A DNA stretch of 64,000 bases from JAEUIE01 sp035430005 (GTDB taxonomy: Bacteria; Planctomycetota; Planctomycetia; Gemmatales; HRBIN36), in contig DAOMFV010000008.1 in the NCBI GenBank assembly GCA_035430005.1, forward strand, positions 1-64,000, read 5' to 3'. Made by a program: the position numbers and the translations under genes. Of the stretch, positions 26,726 to 35,234 are shown piece after piece. The notes beneath the pieces were generated by a model, which made no database searches, was not told where the DNA came from, and was given only the letters and a program-made list of their open reading frames with translations. Position 1 is the stretch's first letter. Each line of letters opens with the position of its first letter.

Positions 26726-26770
26726 AACGGGGCAGTATCAATTATGACGGTCACTCAGCTTCCGTAGACC

Positions 26771-29314
26771 TTAGTACGTCACTTGAGCGCCAAAGTAGAA
26801 ATTCGTTCCAGTACGGAAGAATGGCCCAACACCCAGGATGTTGCCTGCAATCGGATCAAGGTGCTCTCGATAAAGCACGTTACCGACATTTTCAACACCT
26901 GCCGTTAGCAACAGATTTTCTCTAGCCTGCCAGAAGGAACGAATATCGAAGACGGTAAAGCCGGGAGTGGGCAACTCATCAAGGCTGTAAGCAACGCTAT
27001 TTTGAGACATCACCGAACGAAGAGCAAATTCAACCGACCACTTTGGAGCCTGGTTAGGATCGGCTAGCCATTCGTGAACACGGACTCCATACCGGAACTC
27101 GAAGGGAGGTATCTGAGGAAGAGGTTCAGTCTCAGAGGAATACTGCTGGGTAGCAGGATCATTTCGGCGTGAGCTGCCAATATTATCCGGGCGGCTGTTG
27201 TCACGATGCGTGCGGTCCACACCCTGGACATAACTCATGGCGCCGAACACACTCAACCAGGGAGTCGCTTCCACCTGACCAAAGGATTCAAATCCCGCCA
27301 GCGTCGCCAGATCGGTATTGGTGACCACTAACTGATTGATACCGGCACTATGCTTAATCTGATCGTAGGTAATGTAGTTGTTAACAAAAGCATAGAACCC
27401 ATTCACGCTGCCCTTGAACCAGCCATAATTGGCCCGCATTCCCAGATCAATCTGGTTCACCGTTTCAGGATCGAGCCGTGGATCGCCAATCAATCGGTCG
27501 GTGCCCTGTTGCAGCACACCAACAAATGGCCCGGCAGCGTAGAGTTCCGTCATGGTGGGTGCCCGCATGGCATGGGCATAGCCGGCTGTCAGTGTCAGGC
27601 TATCATCAATCTTCCAGTCTCCCGTGAGGAAGGCTGAATAGAGCATGAAGTTTCTGGTAGTATTCGGGTTGTGGGGATCGACCGAGTATTCCAGGGGATC
27701 AACGGTCGTGTCATTAGCGCCAAACGGCGGGACGACTGCCGGTGGCCCAAAGATGTTGATGGTGCCCCTAATCAAGCGGTCGCCGCTGGTGCTGTTGACA
27801 TAATCAAGTCTGCCGCCCGTGCGAACCACCACCGATTCACCGAAAGGCATTTTCAGTTCAGTGAACAGGCCAGGATTGGTCTGGCTGGTGTGGGGGATCG
27901 TTTGGGTCGTTGTGAAGTTCGGGAAAGGACCAGTGCCCTTAGGAGGTGCAGGCGTAGGGATGGGTTCCCCGGTATTGATATTGTTGCCCGCAATCTGGGT
28001 GAAGTTGATATTTTCCACCAGGTTCTGGCCAAGCACATTCAAATCGGTGCCCACCACCAGCGTCGGCGCGTTCTTATCCTTACCCCACCACATCGCCGCA
28101 CGGTAGCCCAGCGACTTGTTGCTCATGTAAGAAGTGGACTGATCGTAGAATTGGTTGAAGAAGTCGCTCTGTGGCTGAGTTCTCGGATTCTGATCAGGAT
28201 TAAACGAGGCATCCAGCAGTTGCCGCACAAAGGCCTGCTTCTGGGGCAGGGCGGTGAAGCCACTGGCTGTGGTCGAATTGTACCAGCCATCGAACGTGAA
28301 CTTATCGAAACCTGGCTGATCCTTCAGCATGTAGCGAATACTGTAGGCTTCAGTATCAAGCTTCTGGATATCAAAGTAGAGGCCAGGATATTCGACGTTG
28401 TTCTGCTGCAGCCGAATGGCTTTGAACTCAATGCTGCTCTTGTCCGACAAATCGAAACCCAGAGACAGATTGACATTGTTCGACAGATACGCGCCCGCCA
28501 CCAGAACGCCGCCACCTGCCTCATAGTCGAAGCCTTGCAAGAAATCATAGGTAATGCGTCCGCCCCAGGTTTTGTCGCCGAAGCTGAACGACTGTAACCC
28601 ATCCCACCGCTCGCCGTTCGTCTGATACCGAATACCGGTTCGGCCATGCGCTTCAAAGCCGCATTGATAACGGGGAGAATCGAAAGTATCAACGTCCAGG
28701 AAGGCCAGTCCCGGGCCATACATACTGGTGTAAGGACCACGGAAGACCGATACCTGGGCCACCGAAGAAGGATCAAACTTCGAGATAGCTGTATCCAAAT
28801 CCTGTCGAACCGGGAAGAAGAAACCCCAATCGCCCAGAGTGACCAACTGCCCGACACGGTAACCGCGCAGACGAGGATCAGAAGAGATGGCGTTTCGCTG
28901 TTGTGTATCAATGCCCGTATCGCCACCCTTAGTCAAGAAATCGGCGATACCCTGAGAGTTGACGACGTTAGCGTTCTGACCACCGACGGCGATGGTGTTA
29001 TCGACACTGGTGGTAGTCTGCGTAGGAGGCGGAGAGGCACTGCTCATAGCCGGCGGAGTGAAAAAGGGACCCGTCGAGCCGGGGGCTGGAGCTCCAAACC
29101 TGCCTGCTGCTTCACCTTGTGGAGAAAACAATGCAGGTGGCTGATCTTGAACCTGTATGATCTCAGGACTCAATGGAGCAGTTGGATTGCCTGACTTTGC
29201 GCCAGCAATAGAAATGTTGGCAGATGGTAAGTCCCCACCAAGCAAAATACTGGAGGCTAGAATTGAGCTGCTTGCCGAGAAAAGAATCCTAGCTCTATAT
29301 TGTCTCTTTAACAT
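26771..29314 (-). CDS. TonB-dependent outer-membrane receptor
   Basis: 847 residues. A signal peptide and a Pro/Ser/Thr-rich spacer (about 30-100) precede the plug domain, with SDPRLRGYRVGQLVTLGD and SVAQVSVFRGPYTSMYGPG (about 145-205). A long beta-barrel follows and ends in FYFGAQVTY with a terminal aromatic. Such receptors import metal chelates, vitamins or glycans using the proton motive force through TonB. The ligand cannot be read from sequence. It sits between tssK and the giant kinase on the same strand, but a terminator separates it from tssK. Its neighbours give no biosynthetic or uptake partners. Confidence 0.9.
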   Translation of the reverse strand: MLKRQYRARILFSASSSILASSILLGGDLPSANISIAGAKSGNPTAPLSPEIIQVQDQPPALFSPQGEAAGRFGAPAPGSTGPFFTPPAMSSASPPPTQTTTSVDNTIAVGGQNANVVNSQGIADFLTKGGDTGIDTQQRNAISSDPRLRGYRVGQLVTLGDWGFFFPVRQDLDTAISKFDPSSVAQVSVFRGPYTSMYGPGLAFLDVDTFDSPRYQCGFEAHGRTGIRYQTNGERWDGLQSFSFGDKTWGGRITYDFLQGFDYEAGGGVLVAGAYLSNNVNLSLGFDLSDKSSIEFKAIRLQQNNVEYPGLYFDIQKLDTEAYSIRYMLKDQPGFDKFTFDGWYNSTTASGFTALPQKQAFVRQLLDASFNPDQNPRTQPQSDFFNQFYDQSTSYMSNKSLGYRAAMWWGKDKNAPTLVVGTDLNVLGQNLVENINFTQIAGNNINTGEPIPTPAPPKGTGPFPNFTTTQTIPHTSQTNPGLFTELKMPFGESVVVRTGGRLDYVNSTSGDRLIRGTINIFGPPAVVPPFGANDTTVDPLEYSVDPHNPNTTRNFMLYSAFLTGDWKIDDSLTLTAGYAHAMRAPTMTELYAAGPFVGVLQQGTDRLIGDPRLDPETVNQIDLGMRANYGWFKGSVNGFYAFVNNYITYDQIKHSAGINQLVVTNTDLATLAGFESFGQVEATPWLSVFGAMSYVQGVDRTHRDNSRPDNIGSSRRNDPATQQYSSETEPLPQIPPFEFRYGVRVHEWLADPNQAPKWSVEFALRSVMSQNSVAYSLDELPTPGFTVFDIRSFWQARENLLLTAGVENVGNVLYREHLDPIAGNILGVGPFFRTGTNFYFGAQVTY

Positions 29315-29457
29315 GATACAGCTCCGAGTTCATGACGGCGTTAGCAAGTCCCTACAAACGCACTTGTCTACATTATCGGATTGCTTGATGAACAAAGTTC
29401 AATTGGAAAAGACAGTAAAATCGGCACCCAAAAGGGGCAGCAGGAAGACTGGGTAAT

Positions 29458-32400
29458 TTAGGGAGTTTTGCCTAGATCTTTTGTGCCTGCCTTAACCAGT
29501 TCATACAGTTTGACATACTTAGGCCGAAATTTTGCCAATGATGTCTTTGAAATGCCTTCCAAGGAATCAAGCGTTTGCTTGATATTCGATTCCTTATCAG
29601 CGCTTGGCGATTGTGCAAGCAGGCCAATAACACTAGTAGCATATTTTTGCTCGTCAATGATGCCAGGATACTCACGAAGAACCTCCAGTAGGTGGTTACG
29701 AGCATCAATCCAGTACTTACTTTCGCTTGTCTTGTTGAAAAGTCCAAACTCTCTACTCATGATAAGTTCCATGAATTCAAGACTAACGCTCCTGGCCATA
29801 TGGTATTTGATGCTGATCTTATGACCCTCGATAGCTCGATTTAATGCCGATTCCAATTTGCCTTCAGCAACATCAAGTCTGATCTTTGCCTTGCAGGCCC
29901 GCGTGAATATCTCTAAATCTGGTGCGGTACCCTGCTTCGAAAGATCTATTGTTATCTCAAATAATGCTGCGACCTTTGCGATACCTTCTTGCTCTTCTTT
30001 CACATTATACTCCAAGATATATGCGTCGATTAACTGCTTGAAAGAATCGTAATCACTATTCAGCTGCTTTATCAGTTCGAATTGCGCCATACGATCTATG
30101 AATACAGGATTTTTTTGTAAAGAGCCAAAATCAAAACCTGGCTTGGCAATTACTTGATAGATGTCAGCATTGGCTTTGTCAAATAGAGCAAATGATACTT
30201 TTCTGTTCCATACCAAATCAGAATGCAGTGTAACTAGTCTAAGTGCTTCTTTTAGATCAGTGACTCCCATCGTCCTCGGTTTTGCATACTCAGCGGTTCC
30301 TTCTTTGTGCATTACCGATTGCTCAAAATAGGTAAACGCTCGATAATACAATGCTTCGATCCGATAGGTCATCGGCTCATGGCTTTTCGCAAGGAAATTT
30401 TCAAAGTCCTGAAGAGCCTTGTTGAGAAGATTGCCGTCTCGAGTTGCTTTGCCCCATTTGTAGTAGCAACGTGCTCTATGCAGTAACGGCTTATTTCTAA
30501 GAGCCCCACCAAGATCACCAATAGCTTTCGTAAACTCATCTACGGCGTTACTGTATTTTATTTCCTCGTCTAACAGCCAAGCGTAATCCTCAAGAACAAC
30601 ACCCATATTATCACTTGCCTCTGGGTGATTTTTGAAAATCTTCTTTGCACTAGTTGCGTGGTTGAATGCCAAATCAAGGAATTTTCTTTGTTCCTTTGGT
30701 TCGAATTGAAGATTAGCAATTCTCAGTGCGATATTACTGCGGTCAATGGCAATAATAAATCGGTATTGTGATCGATATCGGATATCAGATTTTTCAATTA
30801 ATTCTGATGCAGACTTATAATACTCATCAGCAGCAGTCAAGCGACCTATTAGTTTTTCTCTTATACTAAATCCTATGCTCTCTCTGCAAACATTAACGTA
30901 TTCAACAATTCCTTTGATTAGTGGTGTTCCGAAATGCTTTGCCACATGACCTTCCATAGTTTCAGAATACTTAATCCATTGCTTAGCCAGTTCTGACCAT
31001 TGATTGTTTATTCTTTCGTTATTTCGCTCATATATCGTTATCACGTTTCGAAGATAATGCACATCACCTTGAGGATCTAGCTGGATTGCTGCAGACATCA
31101 TTTGTTGAACAATGTCTGATCGGATTGACTTTGTCTCAAGTATCGCAGACCACGCCGACTTGTTGAAGAACATGTCCTCGCCCAATTCTGATAATATGTT
31201 TGCCAAAATTGCACGATGCGAATTCGGAATTGACTCTTTCCAAGTGGCAAACTGATCGAATTGAAGCCTAATAATTGCATTTTCAATCAGCTCCTCCTCG
31301 GTAACTCCTTGCTCATCGTGGAAGGAATCTAGGAGCAATCTCACACGATCAATTTTCGCGGCCATGTTAGCGTTGTCGGGCAGAACCCTCTTAAGTAATC
31401 TGGTTTTGATTTCTTTTTTTACTCTATCGGGCAACTCTTTGTAGACAGGAAGAAGTTGAAACGCTTCCAATGATCCAGCCAAAGGATCTTTCATGTCTTC
31501 CAGTATAGCTTTTTCGGCCAGTAGTATTTCATCCTGCATCTTTGGCGTCTTTATTAGCATGAGTAGATTGATCGCTTGTAATGCCTGATTGGTTTTCTCA
31601 GGTATGAATACACACCTGTCCGTTTTCGATGCCCGGCATTGATCCAGAATTGCCTGGACACTCTTTTCGGCGAACTGCATTCTGAATGGTACTATTATTT
31701 CGGTGCTCCAATTCCCCGTATCGGGAAACACTTTCTGCCAGCGCTGCAAAGTTTCCAAGCTAGTCTCGTGTGATAACAATGCCGCTTGGGCAAAATGATC
31801 ATAAGGTGTCTTAGGTGTGAATTCCTTGGCTTCATTTCTAACACCGTCTGTTGATCTTGACTCATCTTGTGCCGCAATTTCCAGCCGCCCAGCCGTAATC
31901 CAACCTGAGTTATCCTTATCAGCAACAGTGTACAGCATTTCCAGTAAAGGAGCGAAATCTAGAAGATTTTTCGGCGTTTTGACTTTCATCAAGCTTTCTT
32001 TCGCTTTCTGAAGCACTTCGTTGTGCACCTCAGTCGCACAACCAGCGGCTTGCAAATCAACGTTGACCTTCTGCTTCCATTTTGCCTTCCAGTTGTTGAA
32101 TTCCGTTAAGCGTGTCTGCAATGAAGTAGGCTCGTCCGTTAGTGGAGCCTTCCGAAGTTCGATTAGCCCTTTGACGGCACCCAGCAAATCATTAGCTTCA
32201 TGTCTTTCCGCAGCTGTGCTAGGGACTTCGTCTACAAACCTCTGTAGGTCAGCCTGGAACGTATCCAATTTGTCCTTGTTTAATCCATTAACGTTACTTT
32301 TGATCGCAGCCCACTTAATGAAAGCCAACCTTTCCTTTACCCAACTAATGGGCAGCAATTCTCTGTATTTACTGGCTTGATCAGACGCGGTCTTGTCCGC

Positions 32401-35019
32401 TTTCTCGAAATCCTTGTTGTTCAAGAGAGTTTGAATCTCCGCGTTCAGCTTGAAAGCAAGTCTATCGCGTACTTTCTTTTGCTGATCCTTCTCCCAAGTC
32501 GCATCCTGTTTCGCTTGAGCGATCTGAACCCAAGCTCCACGATAATCTTCTTTATTCACCAGATCGTCGACCTTTGCCGTCCATTGTGCCGGAGTCAACG
32601 GAACAACTGTAGTCGACTGAGTCCCCTTTGTCGGCTGAGTCACTGTCGGTTCCGTAATCGTCGACGAGTTGCTAGCTATCGGCCCAGTCTTATCGGTCTT
32701 ATCAATAACAAACTTCCAAAAAGCCAACGCCCCCACCACACTAATAATCAACCCTCCCACGATACTAATCGCCCGGCGTCGCCGCCTCTGTTTCTTATCT
32801 GCGTTCGTCTTCCGGAAGACATCTCGATAATCCTCCTCCGGCTCTTCATTCTCTTTGCTCGCTTCCGGCGGCTTGGGCACTGGCACTGTCTGTAACAGGC
32901 CAGCGGCGTGAGGGACGGGTTCTAAATAGGGAGTATGTTCTGTCGTTTCTTCATACCCAAAATCCTGGGGCAGGGCGGGCATGTTCTGGATCGTGGTGTA
33001 GGGATCAGATCGACGTGCAGCGGGAGTTTGGGGTGTCTTCTGTTGGGGAAGGATCAGCGGAGTGATCCGCTGCGGACGCTCCACGTGATCAGTCGGCCTT
33101 TCTACAGGATCAGATTGGTGCTCGGCCTTTGCGGCAGGGTCTGTCGGTTTTGGCGTGGGGCGAGGCGTATTTCTCAGCGGAGGTTGCCTCTCCTCATAGA
33201 CGGGCACAGTGCCACCCATAGCAAGCTTCATTGCTTCGACGAACTGTCCGCAGTTGCCAAAACGCTGATTTGGGTTCAATGCCGTGGCTTCGAAGAGAAT
33301 GTCCTGTTCAGGCTCTGGAACATCCATGAAATCCAGTTGGCCGTGCAGATGACATTCCCTGATCTGCTTGGGAGTGGAATTCGCGGAAAAAGGCAGATGC
33401 CCCAGGCTTCTCAGCCAATAGTAAGTCAGCGCGAGCGAGTATTGATTCGAGTTAGAGTGCTTGCCCCCCTCGAAGTCAAACAGTTCAGGAGGCGCAAAGG
33501 CGTTGACCAGGCGATCCGTCGTAAGTGCACTGGAGCCGCACATCAAACGCTTGGCCAGACCGGCAATGCCAAGTTTTACTTTCTTGTTTTTGGTGAGGAG
33601 GATGGTCTGCGGCTTGAGATCGAGGAAATCTGTGTATCCGAGTTGCGTCAGGTAATCGACAGCTTCCCCGGCTTGCGTCATGAAATCGATAAGCTCGTGA
33701 GAGAGAATCCCCTCAGACTGCCGTCTTTTCAGACACTCGTTGTAATAGTCTTCGAGGGTGCAATCAACATTATCGAGGAGCGAGACGAGGGCGACCGTCT
33801 GGTTTTCCAGTCCGCCCGCATCGATGTAGGTCGTCACGCTACCGTCTGAATGAATCATCCAACTGTCACGAAGATTGATCAGATTCTCGTGTTCGTCTAG
33901 TCGCCTTAAGAATTCAAGCGATTGAAGCAACTGGTTGCCCAGCGCGCCACGGAACTCACGAATCACATAGATGATGAACGGCTTGCCGGCTGAGGTGGTG
34001 GCTTTCCAGAATTCATCCCGTTCGCCCTGGCTGATACGGTTCACCAGTTTGTAGCCGGGGACAACATAACTATCGGGTTGGAGAATTTCTTCCAAACTAC
34101 GGGGCTTGGGACCAGAATCTCGAGGTGAGGAATAGGCAGTGGCCCGCAGGGCATTGATCAAATCTGTGCACTTGGGATAACGTTGGTTGGGAATAGGATT
34201 GGCAGCCTTGAGAAGCACTTCCCGTTCCGCCTTGGGAACTCCGGAAAAGTCGAGCTTGCCGAGGACCGCCTCCATACCAGCATTGCTTGCTTCATCTTCA
34301 TTAAAGGGCAAATTGCCGGTGCGCAGTTCGTAATAGCTGATTGCCAACGAAAACTGATCGCTCCAGTAGCTGGGTTGGTTGTTATTCATCTCCGGCGAGC
34401 AGTAGCCGGGGCTGAAGAGGGGGATTGAGGTTCGCGCATTTTTGCTGGGAATAATAGCCTTGGCCAATCCGTAATCGCACACCTGTACGCTGTTGCCCAC
34501 GAGCAGGATGTTGCCTGGCTTGATGTCGCCATGTTGGATGGCTATCGGTTCCTTGAGACCCAGGTTGTGCGGCTCATTGAGATAGTCAATGGCCTCCGCT
34601 GTGGCGCTCATCAACCGGATCAATTCGTCAAACGGTATTCCGGGTTTGCCCTCCTTGAGATACTGCATGAGTAAGTCATGCAGGCTCATGCGTCCCAGGC
34701 CCATCAGGATGATCAATTCAAGAGATTGTTTCTCAGCATTGATCGAATCATCAGACGAAAAGTCAATCAGTTTTCCCTGAAGATCGCGCAGCCAGTATGA
34801 ATCGATGGAAACCAGGTTGGGATGGCTGATCCTCTTGATCAGCTTGAGAGCGTTGTATTCTCTGACACCCTGAGTACCCTGCAGATTGATGATCTTGAGA
34901 GCCTTTTCGACACCCCCCGGAACGGAGACTTTATAGACAGTGCCGAAGCCGCCCGCACCAATGTGCGAGATGATCTTCACCCCGGAAACAACTTCCTGTC
35001 CCGCTTCGTAACGACGCAT
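29458..35019 (-). CDS. Giant membrane Ser/Thr kinase with tandem pseudokinase and long C-terminal helical-repeat region
   Basis: 1853 residues from the ATG at 35019, preceded by GGAG nine bases upstream. The frame opens further upstream with a GTG at 35127, but the kinase begins directly after the ATG. Kinase 1 (about 10-290) has GAGGFGTVYK (21-30), the ATP Lys (K42), HGDIKPGN (163-170) and DYG (182-184). Kinase 2 (about 320-600) lacks the glycine loop and the Lys. It has LDLKPQ (catalytic Asp about 467) but IAG instead of DFG, so it is a pseudokinase. A Pro-rich linker, a poly-Arg stretch and one membrane helix (about 750-770) precede some 1080 residues of helical, TPR-like sequence, probably periplasmic. 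Position beside clpV suggests PpkA-like control of the T6SS. The distal half is visibly AT-richer than its surroundings. Confidence 0.88.
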   Translation of the reverse strand: MRRYEAGQEVVSGVKIISHIGAGGFGTVYKVSVPGGVEKALKIINLQGTQGVREYNALKLIKRISHPNLVSIDSYWLRDLQGKLIDFSSDDSINAEKQSLELIILMGLGRMSLHDLLMQYLKEGKPGIPFDELIRLMSATAEAIDYLNEPHNLGLKEPIAIQHGDIKPGNILLVGNSVQVCDYGLAKAIIPSKNARTSIPLFSPGYCSPEMNNNQPSYWSDQFSLAISYYELRTGNLPFNEDEASNAGMEAVLGKLDFSGVPKAEREVLLKAANPIPNQRYPKCTDLINALRATAYSSPRDSGPKPRSLEEILQPDSYVVPGYKLVNRISQGERDEFWKATTSAGKPFIIYVIREFRGALGNQLLQSLEFLRRLDEHENLINLRDSWMIHSDGSVTTYIDAGGLENQTVALVSLLDNVDCTLEDYYNECLKRRQSEGILSHELIDFMTQAGEAVDYLTQLGYTDFLDLKPQTILLTKNKKVKLGIAGLAKRLMCGSSALTTDRLVNAFAPPELFDFEGGKHSNSNQYSLALTYYWLRSLGHLPFSANSTPKQIRECHLHGQLDFMDVPEPEQDILFEATALNPNQRFGNCGQFVEAMKLAMGGTVPVYEERQPPLRNTPRPTPKPTDPAAKAEHQSDPVERPTDHVERPQRITPLILPQQKTPQTPAARRSDPYTTIQNMPALPQDFGYEETTEHTPYLEPVPHAAGLLQTVPVPKPPEASKENEEPEEDYRDVFRKTNADKKQRRRRRAISIVGGLIISVVGALAFWKFVIDKTDKTGPIASNSSTITEPTVTQPTKGTQSTTVVPLTPAQWTAKVDDLVNKEDYRGAWVQIAQAKQDATWEKDQQKKVRDRLAFKLNAEIQTLLNNKDFEKADKTASDQASKYRELLPISWVKERLAFIKWAAIKSNVNGLNKDKLDTFQADLQRFVDEVPSTAAERHEANDLLGAVKGLIELRKAPLTDEPTSLQTRLTEFNNWKAKWKQKVNVDLQAAGCATEVHNEVLQKAKESLMKVKTPKNLLDFAPLLEMLYTVADKDNSGWITAGRLEIAAQDESRSTDGVRNEAKEFTPKTPYDHFAQAALLSHETSLETLQRWQKVFPDTGNWSTEIIVPFRMQFAEKSVQAILDQCRASKTDRCVFIPEKTNQALQAINLLMLIKTPKMQDEILLAEKAILEDMKDPLAGSLEAFQLLPVYKELPDRVKKEIKTRLLKRVLPDNANMAAKIDRVRLLLDSFHDEQGVTEEELIENAIIRLQFDQFATWKESIPNSHRAILANILSELGEDMFFNKSAWSAILETKSIRSDIVQQMMSAAIQLDPQGDVHYLRNVITIYERNNERINNQWSELAKQWIKYSETMEGHVAKHFGTPLIKGIVEYVNVCRESIGFSIREKLIGRLTAADEYYKSASELIEKSDIRYRSQYRFIIAIDRSNIALRIANLQFEPKEQRKFLDLAFNHATSAKKIFKNHPEASDNMGVVLEDYAWLLDEEIKYSNAVDEFTKAIGDLGGALRNKPLLHRARCYYKWGKATRDGNLLNKALQDFENFLAKSHEPMTYRIEALYYRAFTYFEQSVMHKEGTAEYAKPRTMGVTDLKEALRLVTLHSDLVWNRKVSFALFDKANADIYQVIAKPGFDFGSLQKNPVFIDRMAQFELIKQLNSDYDSFKQLIDAYILEYNVKEEQEGIAKVAALFEITIDLSKQGTAPDLEIFTRACKAKIRLDVAEGKLESALNRAIEGHKISIKYHMARSVSLEFMELIMSREFGLFNKTSESKYWIDARNHLLEVLREYPGIIDEQKYATSVIGLLAQSPSADKESNIKQTLDSLEGISKTSLAKFRPKYVKLYELVKAGTKDLGKTP

Positions 35020-35234
35020 TGCCAGCCATTCTCCCGATAAGCTTTCAATCTTACCCGACAGAACGTTGGGTTGCAATGACCAGTAACCAAGTTCATGCCA
35101 TAGCAATAACGCCTGAAACGTAGACACGACACGTTAAGATCATTGCCGTTTTCGAGATTGATTCTTGCATTGCTGACAGGGATCGTTTATGAGGGAAGGT
35201 CGCTACCTGTTGTTTACACCCTGGAAACTGCACC

